Assembly (NCBI GenBank): GCA_947178155.1
Contig: CAMWXG010000004.1
Span: 1 to 48,469 of the forward strand
Reading direction: 5' to 3'
Length of the DNA: 48,469 nt
Origin: an uncultured Lachnoclostridium sp.
GTDB taxonomy: Bacteria > Bacillota > Clostridia > Lachnospirales > Lachnospiraceae
The position numbers were made by a program, and so were the translations under genes. The notes beneath the pieces were generated by a model. It was not told where the DNA came from, made no database searches, and was given only the letters and a program-made list of their open reading frames with translations. Positions 7,571 to 17,223 of the stretch are shown one piece after another; position 1 is the first letter of the stretch, and every line of letters begins with the position of its first letter.

Positions 7571-10500
7571 TCAGTTTTTTTCGGCCATTAATTTAAATAA
7601 TCTTTTTACATTTTCACGCTCTAGCGCATATTCTTTCATCATATCAATAAGTGTTACTTCATCATGCATTTCTTTTGCTATCATCATAGTATTTAATGTA
7701 TAATAGCGATTGCTCACTCTTGAATTATCCAAAGATTCATCAAAATGTACACTTCTGCTTCTTGTCACCCTCTCTCCATCAGAATGGACTTCTGATATAT
7801 AATACTGTAACAGCTCGTCCTGAAATAGCACAAATTCCTTTACGCGTATTCCTTCAAAAACATTCCGCATTGTTTCAGTAATAAATTCACCACTCTTATA
7901 TCCTCCCTCAGATGAAATGTCCTGAGCTGATGTTATAAGATAATGTATTTTTACTTCACAGTCTGTATCTGAAATATATTCTACATAGTGCTCATCCATA
8001 ATATGCTGCGGAAGAGTAAATTTCCCATAAAAATCCTTAAAAAAAGGAAATACTATATTTTTCTCATACAAGGCATTAATATTATAATCGGCAAAATCCT
8101 TTTCCTCATCTGTCAGATTCTTCTGTCCACTCATATACTTTAGTGAAGCTATCAAACATGGCAGATTTTCCTGTGTACGCACTTCATCATAAAAATATTT
8201 AAACGTCTTCTCAGGTATAATCCATCCCCTGACAAGATATTTATAAGCCAGCATTTTTAGAAATGCCTTTATAAGCCAATTATTTATTCCCCCATCATAA
8301 TAACTGAAAAAAATTTCATACGCATCTGGTGCTATTTCCTCAGTAAAAACCATTTGCGCAATTATTCTTTCCTCAAAATCTTTACAATCCAGATTAAAAC
8401 TTTTTGCGGTATTCCAAATCTGTGTTTCTTCATATATACCGCCAATAAAATATCTGCAAAGATATTTTATTAAATTTTCATCAAACTTACCCTTATTAAA
8501 TATGTGCCATGCAAGTTTTACAAGTTTGGCATCATCATTGTCTATGTTCTCTGCAAATTTTTCAGAAGCTATCTGAAGCAGTCTTTTTGCTGATATTCTT
8601 TCATATCCGTAGAGTAAAATCCCCTCCATTGCTTTATCATAACAATGGCGTACTGCACAATATTCTATAAACCTGCCTCTGTCAGCAGCATTTATCTGTG
8701 TCCAGTCCATATTCATAAGAGCTTCATCTAAAAGCTCTCCTTCAAAATTATCAAAATAGTATTTAATCAATGTGCTGAATACTTTGCGGTGTTGATATGT
8801 ACTTAATCCTTCTATATTTATGACTGCTTTCCTTACTTCTGCCACTGATACTCCTGTTTGATACATATGGTCTGCCCTGTCGTATAAATAAAGAAGCAGT
8901 CTGCTGTCTGTCTTATTTTTCTCAAAACATTTATCTGCAAGATGATCAAGATTTAAAAGTTTATTTAACGTAAAATTCTCCGATATAACATATCTATTAT
9001 CAAGCTTGTCAGCCGCAAATACATGTGCCTGCTCAGTAAATATATGCACAATCGCCCTGCCATGCACCAACGGAACAAATACCTCATCTCTTAACTCTCT
9101 ATGTCTTACATAAACGCCAACTATTTCAGGATTACAGCATATTATTTCATATGCAAACATAACCTTTGGCAATTCCTGCGCAACACTGTCCGTTATGCTC
9201 CCCTCATTAATGCAATCCTCATATATTACAGCAAAATTTTTACTAATGCGTCCATGGTGAAGTTGTTTAAAACAAAACTGATTAATACTGTTTTTATATG
9301 CAGCATATGTATCTGCAAGCTTCATCTTGTTTTTAATTACATAAGAATAAAGTATAGCTTTTTTGGGAGCTGTAAGATGGTTGTCATATAAAAAATATAA
9401 AAGTACTGATTTATCAAGCTTTGCATCTAAACTTTCATCAAAAGAATACATATAATATTCATATAAATCAGTAAGCTTCAGATTTTTTTCTATTCCAAGC
9501 GCATACCACTTAAATGCATCTGATGATGTCATCTGACCTTTCATATACATACTGCATATGACACTAAGTATGTCATCATCTTCATTTTGGGTGTAAAGCC
9601 TGCATAAATCCTTAAGAATTATTCCTGAATAATTCTTCATATGTCCGGCAAGGTATGTATACCTTATTATAAGCTCCTCTTCCAGAAAATCATTTTTGCA
9701 TCCCCAATGAATACACTTTATAATTTCAGGTGTTAATTCACGAAGCCATTCTGGAGAGCTATTAAGAATACAGCATATTTCATAAAACATAACAGGACTG
9801 TTGCAGCCTTCCCTCAGATGTTTAAGTATCTCATCAAATTTAACCCTTTCAATGTTATAATCCTCATCAAGATACATAAGCATCCAAAATATCTGCCAAC
9901 TATGCTCTTTATTGGAATAACACTCTTTTATCCTTCTTATGCACTCCTTTTTTTCATTATTATCGCTTTCCCAAAGCCCCTTTAAATACAGATACGCACA
10001 ATAAAGCTTTATATCATTTTTTCTAAGCTCACCTGCCATGTCATCAAGATGAGAAAAACCTTTACTAACTATTTTCTCACGATTATCCATTATACCCAAA
10101 TGCACTTTATAAAGTTCTGAAACTATAGATGTATCTTTGCTTTCCAAATTTAATATTACATCTTCTATACTTGTAATATATTCATCCTTGTCAATTCTTC
10201 CTAGGCAGAAATCAATATACAATTCAACAAGATGGTATAGCTTATATTGTCTTTCGATATGGTCAAGCACCTTATCATGCTTTGTCCCTTTCTTCACTGC
10301 AGATATTTCTATCTCTATAGTCTGTCTGACCGAAGAAATAAATATTCTTCCATAATTGTTTCCCTCGCTCATTTTCTCATAATCAATCAAAAACGGTAGT
10401 ATATATTTATTTCCGGCAAAATTATCTGTCCATATTATTTTATGTTCAGGTTTTACAAATTCGGCATCTGACTCAATATGAAATTCACCAAATCCCCAAT

Positions 10501-11203
10501 TATCCTTTTTTATAATAACCTTATCCATAAAATTTTCATAGCATTCCTCATAAAAAAATGAGCTGCGGTCAACAGATAACTGAACTTGTGATTTCTTATT
10601 TATTGCAATAAGAAATTCCTCCATAGCAATTCTTTTGCTTGTACCCGCACTTATGCCCCTGTACAATGCTATATTGGCATTATCCCTATATAAAAATATC
10701 TCCTCAAAATGCTTATTTTTGAAAAGCTGCATGGCCTCATCGCTGTCTTCCTTGGCAAGATTTGCAAAATGAAACAAATCTTTTATTCTTCCTGATGACA
10801 CCATGCATGAAGGAACATTAACAGTAACACTAAATTGTATTCTTGCACTTCCACAATCTGTTATTACACATATATTTCCTTTTATAATCTCCCCAGCAGT
10901 AAGTCCCTCTGCATCAAAGCGAAAAACAATATCCGCACATTCACTTTGAAAAGACTTCTGCTCCAATTCAACATAATGACAATCGGTACTTATGATTCCT
11001 TTCATTACCCTGTTTTCACTATTGCTCACACTAAAAACGCCATCGCAGTATCCTCCTGCATCTGTTTCCAGTTCAAGCTGTGATGGAGTAAACTCTATTA
11101 TCGCTCTATCACTTCTAAATATTCCTTTGGCTAATTCATCAATCTTCTCTTTCATATACTCCTCCGAAAATTGTGTATGTGAATAGTACCCAAAAATTGC
11201 CAT
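7571..11203 (-). CDS. Giant DUF5717-like protein: beta domains plus long alpha-solenoid
   Basis: This 1210-residue protein is the largest in the window. The N-terminal ~300 residues hold two beta-sandwich-like stretches: about 35-130 with VFSVSNSENRVMKGIIS, and about 210-310 with FGEFHIESDAEFV. The latter resembles ASH/Ig-like domains. Residues ~310-1020 are helical repeats without a clean TPR consensus, an alpha-solenoid. The C-terminal ~170 residues are mixed beta/alpha (DCEVKIHYLITSAQDIS). There is no signal peptide or transmembrane helix, so it is cytoplasmic. It matches my memory of DUF5717, a family found in Lachnospiraceae beside DUF5716. The start at 11203 has only a weak ribosome site and lies 15 bases after the SDR gene, so translation may be coupled. 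Function unknown; a scaffold role is inferred from architecture. Confidence 0.82.
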   Translation of the reverse strand: MAIFGYYSHTQFSEEYMKEKIDELAKGIFRSDRAIIEFTPSQLELETDAGGYCDGVFSVSNSENRVMKGIISTDCHYVELEQKSFQSECADIVFRFDAEGLTAGEIIKGNICVITDCGSARIQFSVTVNVPSCMVSSGRIKDLFHFANLAKEDSDEAMQLFKNKHFEEIFLYRDNANIALYRGISAGTSKRIAMEEFLIAINKKSQVQLSVDRSSFFYEECYENFMDKVIIKKDNWGFGEFHIESDAEFVKPEHKIIWTDNFAGNKYILPFLIDYEKMSEGNNYGRIFISSVRQTIEIEISAVKKGTKHDKVLDHIERQYKLYHLVELYIDFCLGRIDKDEYITSIEDVILNLESKDTSIVSELYKVHLGIMDNREKIVSKGFSHLDDMAGELRKNDIKLYCAYLYLKGLWESDNNEKKECIRRIKECYSNKEHSWQIFWMLMYLDEDYNIERVKFDEILKHLREGCNSPVMFYEICCILNSSPEWLRELTPEIIKCIHWGCKNDFLEEELIIRYTYLAGHMKNYSGIILKDLCRLYTQNEDDDILSVICSMYMKGQMTSSDAFKWYALGIEKNLKLTDLYEYYMYSFDESLDAKLDKSVLLYFLYDNHLTAPKKAILYSYVIKNKMKLADTYAAYKNSINQFCFKQLHHGRISKNFAVIYEDCINEGSITDSVAQELPKVMFAYEIICCNPEIVGVYVRHRELRDEVFVPLVHGRAIVHIFTEQAHVFAADKLDNRYVISENFTLNKLLNLDHLADKCFEKNKTDSRLLLYLYDRADHMYQTGVSVAEVRKAVINIEGLSTYQHRKVFSTLIKYYFDNFEGELLDEALMNMDWTQINAADRGRFIEYCAVRHCYDKAMEGILLYGYERISAKRLLQIASEKFAENIDNDDAKLVKLAWHIFNKGKFDENLIKYLCRYFIGGIYEETQIWNTAKSFNLDCKDFEERIIAQMVFTEEIAPDAYEIFFSYYDGGINNWLIKAFLKMLAYKYLVRGWIIPEKTFKYFYDEVRTQENLPCLIASLKYMSGQKNLTDEEKDFADYNINALYEKNIVFPFFKDFYGKFTLPQHIMDEHYVEYISDTDCEVKIHYLITSAQDISSEGGYKSGEFITETMRNVFEGIRVKEFVLFQDELLQYYISEVHSDGERVTRSRSVHFDESLDNSRVSNRYYTLNTMMIAKEMHDEVTLIDMMKEYALERENVKRLFKLMAEKN

Positions 11204-11218
11204 AATGCCAGTATATTA

Positions 11219-11962
11219 CTAAATCCAAGTTGCACCATCTACAGAAAGGATTTCCCCTGAAATATAACTTGCCATATCACTTGCCAGAAATAGGAACGCA
11301 TCTGCAACCTCTTCTGGTTCTCCTGGACGGCCAATAGGTATTTGCATTGATATACGATTAACAACCTCATCTGGAAGTGAAGCAACCATATCTGTACGTG
11401 TCACGCCTGGAGCTACTGCATTTACTCTGATATGATCTTTTCCAAGCTCTCTTGCCAATGAAATAGTCATGCCATTTACAGCAAATTTACTTGTAGGATA
11501 ACCTACTCCACTTGCCTGCCCTGCTAAACTCACCATAGAACTTGTATTTATAATACTTCCGCCACCATTTTCTTTCATAATCTTTGCAGTAGGCAATATA
11601 GCATAAAATAATGCTTTTACATTTATATCTATTACCTTATCAAACTCCTCTGGTGTATAGTCATATAAAGGTGTACTTTGAGAAATACCAGCATTATTAA
11701 CTAAAATGTCAATCTTTCCATATTTCTCTTTTATCTTAAGAACTGCCTCTTCTACCTGTGCTGCGTCAGTAAGTGTTGGACACATTCCCTCCACCTCCCA
11801 TTCAGCATTTTCCTCCTTAAGACTCTTCAACGCATTATCAACTGTTTCCTGTCTTGAGCCAAACAATATAACCTTTGCCCCATTCTCCAAATACTTTTTT
11901 ACAATTGAATAGCCAATCCCCCTTGTGCCTCCAGTTACAATGGCAACTTTACCTTTTAACAT
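11219..11962 (-). CDS. Short-chain dehydrogenase/reductase, FabG-like
   Basis: At 247 residues it is the usual length for FabG-type SDRs. The NAD(P)-binding glycine motif VTGGTRGIG is at residues 8-16, NNAGIS near 88-93, the catalytic Ser in NTSSMVSLAG near 140, and YPTSK (Tyr/Lys pair) near 155-159. The C-terminus SGEILSVDGATWI is typical. It is likely a 3-oxoacyl-ACP reductase or a related hydroxyacyl dehydrogenase; the substrate cannot be told from sequence. It sits first in the tightly packed run leading into DUF5717, possibly by chance. A second SDR of the same class is at 19403. Confidence 0.88.
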   Translation of the reverse strand: MLKGKVAIVTGGTRGIGYSIVKKYLENGAKVILFGSRQETVDNALKSLKEENAEWEVEGMCPTLTDAAQVEEAVLKIKEKYGKIDILVNNAGISQSTPLYDYTPEEFDKVIDINVKALFYAILPTAKIMKENGGGSIINTSSMVSLAGQASGVGYPTSKFAVNGMTISLARELGKDHIRVNAVAPGVTRTDMVASLPDEVVNRISMQIPIGRPGEPEEVADAFLFLASDMASYISGEILSVDGATWI

Positions 11963-12026
11963 ATAACAATACCTCCTATTTTTTATTTTATTATAACAGA
12001 ACTAGTCTGATATGAAAACATAAATA

Positions 12027-13238
12027 TTATTTTAATATATCAATAGCAGCCTGCATCTGATTATCAACCACAAATTCTGTGTTATCCTCTGACATATTTT
12101 CTTTGTTAAGCTCAACTTCTACATCAGGTGTAAGCCCTGTACCATGTATATTTCTGCCCTTTGGAGTATAATACTTAGAAGTTGTCATTTTAAGCGCAGT
12201 ACCATCCTTAAGCCCAAATATAGTCTGTACTATTCCTTTTCCAAATGTTGTAGTCCCTACAAGTTTAGCAGCCCCTTCATCTTGAAGTGCTCCTGAAAAT
12301 ACCTCTGATGCACTTGCAGAATTTCCATTTACCAGTACAGCCATAGGCACATTGACCTGCTTATCATCCTCTGCATAATACTCCTCTGCCACTCCCTTTT
12401 TATCCTTTGTATATACCAAAAGTCCTTTTGGAAGAAGTCTGTCAAGCATACTGACAGCTGCATCAAGCCGCCCGCCTCCATTGTCACGTAAATCTATTAT
12501 AAGTCCCTTCATATTTTCCTTTTCAAGAGTATTAACAGCATTTGAAAACTGCTTGCCAGTCACCTCTTCAAATCCTGTAACCTTTATATAACCTATGTTT
12601 TGCTTAAGCATACGAAAATCCACAGTCATATCTTCTATCTTTCTTCTTTCCACATCAATATCAAGATACTCATCTTCTCCTTCTCTCACAATCGTAAGCT
12701 TAACCGTTGTATTCACTTCTCCCTTTACCTTTGACAATACAGTAGTAAGATCCTGACCTGCAACATTCTCATCATTTATAGCATAGATAATATCTCCTGC
12801 TTTTATACCTGCTTTTTCTGCCGGACCTCCCTCCATAGGCTTCACAATAACTATCTCTCCTGTATCTGCGACCATTTTTACATATGCACCTATGCCATAG
12901 TATGCTCCAGTTGATTTATCCATGATTTCACTATACTCATCCGCCGTATAATATTCTGCATACTTATCATCAAGCCCTGCTACTATTCCCTTATATACAC
13001 AGTCAGCCATTACATCACTATCTATTTCATCAAGATAGTACTCATCAATGTATGATCTAATAATGTCTGTCTTAAATCTAATCTTCTTCTCTGCTGCTAT
13101 CTCACTGCTGCTTTTATTTAGCACGATATCCACATAAGCAATCCCCTTATATGATAATATCATAAAAATTATGAGAACAGCCGATATTCCGGTTATGACA
13201 CCTGATAAATACCCCACCAAAGCTTCCTTATCTAACAT
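12027..13238 (-). CDS. S41-family C-terminal processing protease (CtpA-like), membrane anchored
   Basis: This 403-residue protein has an N-terminal membrane anchor (about residues 9-30), a PDZ domain (about 113-188, with EGGPAEKAGIKAGDII) and an S41 catalytic domain. The nucleophile is Ser309 in NSASASE and the general base Lys334 in FGKGIVQT. They are 25 residues apart, as in Prc/CtpA. LIIDLRDNGGG is the usual oxyanion-region segment. The protease domain would be outside the membrane, where such enzymes trim cell-envelope proteins or regulatory factors. It is preceded by its own AT-rich upstream region and followed by the SDR gene 64 bases downstream. Confidence 0.93.
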   Translation of the reverse strand: MLDKEALVGYLSGVITGISAVLIIFMILSYKGIAYVDIVLNKSSSEIAAEKKIRFKTDIIRSYIDEYYLDEIDSDVMADCVYKGIVAGLDDKYAEYYTADEYSEIMDKSTGAYYGIGAYVKMVADTGEIVIVKPMEGGPAEKAGIKAGDIIYAINDENVAGQDLTTVLSKVKGEVNTTVKLTIVREGEDEYLDIDVERRKIEDMTVDFRMLKQNIGYIKVTGFEEVTGKQFSNAVNTLEKENMKGLIIDLRDNGGGRLDAAVSMLDRLLPKGLLVYTKDKKGVAEEYYAEDDKQVNVPMAVLVNGNSASASEVFSGALQDEGAAKLVGTTTFGKGIVQTIFGLKDGTALKMTTSKYYTPKGRNIHGTGLTPDVEVELNKENMSEDNTEFVVDNQMQAAIDILK

Positions 13239-13537
13239 TTTGCTCCCCTTTCCTTTTAATACTAATTTTCTTATTATATATATAATATATCATATTTCTA
13301 TTTATGGCAAATATTTCATTATCTAAACGAAAACATGGGCTGATTATTATCAACCCATGTTTCCATTAAATAAAAGGCATATTTATTTATAAATGCAACT
13401 CATCTGAATAACAACTGTACACATAATAACAGTTGTATAATTACTATCAACAACTGATGGTTGCTCATAGTAAACACTATTTTTTAATAGCTGCAAATCA
13501 CAGCTCCTTTATAACTATATAATTCCCAATAATCAAA
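13239..13537. other. Gene-free region with dyads between CtpA and the CdaR-type regulator
   Basis: About 300 bases. They contain a terminator hairpin (13325-13362), a separate 8-bp dyad ACAACTGT/ACAGTTGT (13411-13436) and another CAACTG at about 13451. No coding region is seen. Confidence 0.6.
13325..13362 (-). terminator. Rho-independent terminator after the CdaR-type regulator
   Basis: On the minus strand a 9-bp stem AAACATGGG/CCCATGTTT (13362-13354 with 13339-13331) is followed by TTTTCGTTT. It lies about 175 bases after the stop at 13538. Confidence 0.65.
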
Positions 13538-14626
13538 TTAATATTCAAAAGTTTCCATATACTTCATATATTTAACGACCATAAGCGCAATCTTAAAAGT
13601 AATAGCATCATCAAATACTCTTAAATCAAGCCCCGTGCTCTTCTCAAGCTTATCCAGCCTATACACAAGAGTATTTCTATGTATATAAAGCTGTCTTGAA
13701 GTTTCAGATACATTTAAGCTGTTCTCAAAAAATTTATTTATAGTGGCTATAGTCTCCTCGTCAAAATCATCTGGTGACTTTTCACCAAAAATCTCTTTGA
13801 TAAACATTTTGCAAAGAGGCATCGGAAGCTGGTATATAAGACGACCTATACCTAAACTGCTGTATGCAATAACATGCTGGTCACTATAGAATATCTTTCC
13901 TACATCAAGAGCCATCTTAGCTTCTTTATATGAACGTGATACATCTTTAATTTCATTGACAATTGTTCCAAATGCCACATGTACCATTGTCATTGCTTCT
14001 GTATTAAGCATATCAAGAATAACCCTTGCAGTCTTTTCTAAATCTTCATATCCCTCATTCTGCTTAACTTCTTTAACTAATATAATATTTTTCTCATCTA
14101 CCTGAGTTATAAAATCTCTTGCTTTACTTGCAAAAATACCCTTTATGGTTTCTAATGCATTAATATCCTTCTCATTCTTAGTTTCTATAAGAAATACAAC
14201 TCTTTTAACACTTGTATCTATATGAAGCTTTTTTGCTCTATTATATATATCCACAAGCAATAAGTTGTCCAAAAGGAGATTTTTTATGAAATTATCTTTA
14301 TCATATCTTTCTTTGTATGCCACAAGAAGATTCTGAATCTGAAATGCAGCAAGCTTCCCAACCATATATACATCATCACTATCGCCTCTGGCAAGAATTA
14401 CATATTCCAACTGGTGCTCATCAAAAACCTTAAAAAACTGATACCCCTGCAAAACCTGACTATCTGCTGGAGAATCCACAAATGCCATTACAGCTTCTTC
14501 ATACTCCTCTACATTATTAATCGTAGTAGCAAGTGCTTTACCCTCAGTATCCATGATACATATATCTATTCTTGTAATATTCTTCAAACCATCTATAGTA
14601 GTCTGTAAAACCTGATTCGATATCAT
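13538..14626 (-). CDS. CdaR/PucR-type transcriptional regulator
   Basis: This 362-residue protein has an N-terminal ligand-sensing region like the putative sugar-diacid recognition domain (TRIDICIMDTEGKALATT). A GGDEF-like middle region carries AYSSLGIGRLIYQLP. A C-terminal PucR-type helix-turn-helix (LNVSETSRQLYIHRNTLVYRLDKLE, about 310-334) completes it. The order and length match the CdaR family. It lies directly downstream of the MsmX/UgpC-type ATPase gene, separated by a terminator, and so may sense a carbohydrate-derived acid and control sugar uptake. The ligand is unknown. It has its own promoter at 14682-14710. Confidence 0.88.
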   Translation of the reverse strand: MISNQVLQTTIDGLKNITRIDICIMDTEGKALATTINNVEEYEEAVMAFVDSPADSQVLQGYQFFKVFDEHQLEYVILARGDSDDVYMVGKLAAFQIQNLLVAYKERYDKDNFIKNLLLDNLLLVDIYNRAKKLHIDTSVKRVVFLIETKNEKDINALETIKGIFASKARDFITQVDEKNIILVKEVKQNEGYEDLEKTARVILDMLNTEAMTMVHVAFGTIVNEIKDVSRSYKEAKMALDVGKIFYSDQHVIAYSSLGIGRLIYQLPMPLCKMFIKEIFGEKSPDDFDEETIATINKFFENSLNVSETSRQLYIHRNTLVYRLDKLEKSTGLDLRVFDDAITFKIALMVVKYMKYMETFEY

Positions 14627-14681
14627 ATAATACCTCCAACATCTATGATAAAGCTTTCAAAAATATTCTTCTGCAATACCT

Positions 14682-14710
14682 ATATTATCATCAAATTGCA
14701 CAAATGTAAA
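14682..14710 (-). promoter_or_regulatory. Promoter of the CdaR-type regulator
   Basis: On the minus strand TTTACA (14710-14705), a 17-base spacer and TAATAT (14687-14682), about 50 bases before the start at 14626. Confidence 0.6.
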
Positions 14711-14897
14711 GAGTTATCAATCAATATATCTATAATTTTATTGTAGTAACACATTAAAATTGTGCATTTTACCTTAGAAAATACCAGCTTTTTTGCACTT
14801 ATGGTAATTTTTTACATTTTTACATATGTTTCCAAAAGTAATTATACACTTTCCTAAAACATTTCTATCAAATAACAAAAATCCCTTTATTTTATAC

Positions 14898-14929
14898 AAA
14901 AAAGGTATCGCATATGCGATACCTTTTTT
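14898..14929 (-). terminator. Terminator of the MsmX/UgpC-type ATPase gene
   Basis: A perfect palindrome AAGGTATCGCATATGCGATACCTT flanked by A-run and T-run, about 75 bases after the stop at 15003. It could also work for + strand transcripts. Confidence 0.88.
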
Positions 14930-15002
14930 GTCGGATTGTAACGCAGCACTCTTTAAAAAACATTTTGTGCCTAAATCTTCCCCATAACCTAATATTTCCG
15001 TA

Positions 15003-16115
15003 CTAATTTGTAATTGTTTTCTCTGTCTCTTTATCAAAGACATGAATTTTACTTGTATCAAGAGCAATCTTGATAGTATCACCAGGTCTTGCTGTTGTAC
15101 GTGGATTAACACGAACAGTGATATCAAAATCTTCAACAGTGAAATACAAGAATACTTCCGCACCTAACATTTCATATACTTTAACTGTTGCATCAAGCAC
15201 ATTATCAGTACCCTGGCTAATGTAAATCTCTTCATCTTTAATGTCTTCAGGACGTATACCCATTATAACTTCCTTGCCGATATAACCACCCTCAATGAGT
15301 TTTTCAGCTTTTCCTTCAGGAAGCTTTACTGAGTATGTACCAAACTCAAGCTTAACATCTGAACCTTCTTTTACGGCTTTACAATTTACGAAATTCATCT
15401 GAGGAGAACCAATAAATCCTGCAACAAATACATTACATGGCTTTGTGTAGAGGTCTATAGGAGAAGCTACCTGCTGCATAATGCCATCTTTCATAACTAC
15501 AATACGTGTACCAAGTGTAAGTGCCTCTGTCTGGTCATGTGTAACGTATATAATAGTAGCTTCAAGTCTCTGGTGAATTTTAGAAATCTCAATACGCATC
15601 TGTACACGAAGCTTTGCATCAAGGTTTGACAAAGGCTCATCCATAAGGAATACCTTAGGGTTACGAACTATAGCACGCCCCATAGCAACACGCTGTCTCT
15701 GACCACCTGATAAAGCCTTTGGCTTACGGTCTAAAAGATGCTCAATATCAAGAATTTTAGCTGCTTCATGTACTAACTTATCAATTTTTTCCTTTGGAGT
15801 TTTTCTTAACTTAAGACCAAACGCCATATTATCATAAACTGACATATGAGGATACAAAGCGTAGTTCTGAAATACCATCGCGATATCTCTGTCCTTTGGC
15901 TCTACATCATTTACAAGAGTATTGCCAATCCATAATTCACCCTCTGAAATCTCCTCAAGTCCCGCAATCATACGGAGTGTAGTAGATTTTCCACATCCTG
16001 AAGGGCCTACGAAAATGATAAATTCTTTATCAGCTACTTCAAGATTGAAATCCTTAACCGCAACAAATCCATTCGGATATGTTTTATAAATGTTTTTTAA
16101 TGATAAACTTGCCAT
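15003..16115 (-). CDS. ugpC: Carbohydrate ABC importer ATPase, MsmX/UgpC family
   Basis: This 370-residue protein has Walker A GPSGCGKST (about 38-46), the Q-loop region VFQNYALYPHMSVYDNM, the signature LSGGQRQRVAMGRA (about 135-148), Walker B VFLMDEPLSNLD, the H-loop YVTHDQTEA and a C-terminal TOBE/OB regulatory domain (about 240-365, MGIRPEDI). This is the shared, multi-importer ATPase of the CUT1 sugar transporters. No permease or binding-protein genes are nearby, which fits a general energiser such as B. subtilis MsmX. The name ugpC follows common annotation of this family; the glycerol-phosphate substrate itself is not implied. Confidence 0.95.
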   Translation of the reverse strand: MASLSLKNIYKTYPNGFVAVKDFNLEVADKEFIIFVGPSGCGKSTTLRMIAGLEEISEGELWIGNTLVNDVEPKDRDIAMVFQNYALYPHMSVYDNMAFGLKLRKTPKEKIDKLVHEAAKILDIEHLLDRKPKALSGGQRQRVAMGRAIVRNPKVFLMDEPLSNLDAKLRVQMRIEISKIHQRLEATIIYVTHDQTEALTLGTRIVVMKDGIMQQVASPIDLYTKPCNVFVAGFIGSPQMNFVNCKAVKEGSDVKLEFGTYSVKLPEGKAEKLIEGGYIGKEVIMGIRPEDIKDEEIYISQGTDNVLDATVKVYEMLGAEVFLYFTVEDFDITVRVNPRTTARPGDTIKIALDTSKIHVFDKETEKTITN

Positions 16116-16316
16116 TACTATTTCCTCCTATTTTGTCAATATATAATCTGTCTACGCCCATTACGCATGACTAATACCTATGATTAATGATACACCAAAG
16201 CCTCATGCTTGACCATAGACCAATTATCCAAAGAAATTTTTATCTTTTTGTGCAAAGCGCATATAATTTTATTTTTGGGTTTGAAATGTATCAATTTTCA
16301 CAAAATTTCAGACATA

Positions 16317-17180
16317 TTACTGTAGATTTTCCCCAAATCCTTCTCCAAATACTTCCCTTACCTCTGAAATAATTATAAATGCTTTTTTATCTACACTTCT
16401 TACTATGCTTCTAAGCTTTGCAATTTCTTTCTTGCCCACCACACATAACATAACAGGTCTTTCATCACCAGAATACATACCCTTTGCATCAAAAAGCGTC
16501 ACTCCCCTTTGCATGTTTTCAAATATCTTATTACTTATCTCTGTATAATTAGGAGATATAATAAATACCTGCTTGCATATTTTACCACCTGACATTGTAT
16601 AATCCATTATAAAAGATGTTACAAATACCGCTATAACCGCATAAAATGAAACATAAACACCAAATACAACAGCTCCTGAAACTATTACAAATAAATCAGC
16701 CACAAATAACACAGTGGATACAGAATAATATGGAATATATCTGCATATTATGCTGCTTAAAAGATCTGTACCTCCTGTAGAATAACCGGTTGTAAATACA
16801 ATACCAAGCCCAATGCCCGATAACATTCCTCCTATAACAGCAGCAAGAAAATAGTCTTCTCTCTGCACAGGTATAACTGGCAGAAAATACATTGCTGCCG
16901 AAAATGCAGTGTTGGCGAAAAGAGTTTTAAGTATAAATTCTTTCCCTTTTATAAAAATCCCCCATAAAAATATGGGAATATTCAGCACAAAGTTACTAAG
17001 CCAAACAGGAACAGCAAATCCTACCAAACTGTTGCTTAATTCTTTAATTGTAATCGAAAGTCCTGATATACCACCTGTAACCATGTCCAGAGGCTCATAA
17101 ATCCAGTTAACTGCCATAGCCATTAATGATGTACCAATCACAAGGCAAATTAGCTCTTTTGCTAATTTTTTATGCTTCAT
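16317..17180 (-). CDS. YitT-family membrane protein (copy 1)
   Basis: This 287-residue protein has five or six hydrophobic helices in the first ~200 residues, with the family motif GTDLLSSIICRYIPYYSVS. A soluble C-terminal DUF2179-type domain (about 215-280) carries RGVTLFDAKGMYSGDERPVMLCVV and ends in IIISEVREVFGEGF. It is the usual length for YitT proteins, whose transport or signalling role is unknown. A second member is at 25472-26353. The stop is 44 bases downstream of the GT26-like gene's neighbourhood, and the gene has its own ribosome site. Confidence 0.92.
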   Translation of the reverse strand: MKHKKLAKELICLVIGTSLMAMAVNWIYEPLDMVTGGISGLSITIKELSNSLVGFAVPVWLSNFVLNIPIFLWGIFIKGKEFILKTLFANTAFSAAMYFLPVIPVQREDYFLAAVIGGMLSGIGLGIVFTTGYSTGGTDLLSSIICRYIPYYSVSTVLFVADLFVIVSGAVVFGVYVSFYAVIAVFVTSFIMDYTMSGGKICKQVFIISPNYTEISNKIFENMQRGVTLFDAKGMYSGDERPVMLCVVGKKEIAKLRSIVRSVDKKAFIIISEVREVFGEGFGENLQ

Positions 17181-17223
17181 TCCGCAATCTCCTCTTTACC
17201 TGAAGCTTAATTGCTAATTTACT

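Larger units (their letters stand above)
14627..15002. other. 376-base intergenic region: cdaR-type promoter and ugpC terminator
   Basis: It holds the terminator of the ABC ATPase gene, the promoter of the regulator and a pair of TGCACAA/TTGTGCA elements (about 14697 and 14761) flanking the -35 side that could be operator halves. The 129-residue ORF here (14774-15163) runs out of phase into the ATPase gene and is not real. Confidence 0.6.

Noticed and set aside
14774-15163. 129-residue minus-strand ORF overlapping the 3' end of the ABC ATPase gene
   Set aside because: It crosses a strong terminator palindrome, is out of frame with the ATPase, has no ribosome site and no recognisable domain.
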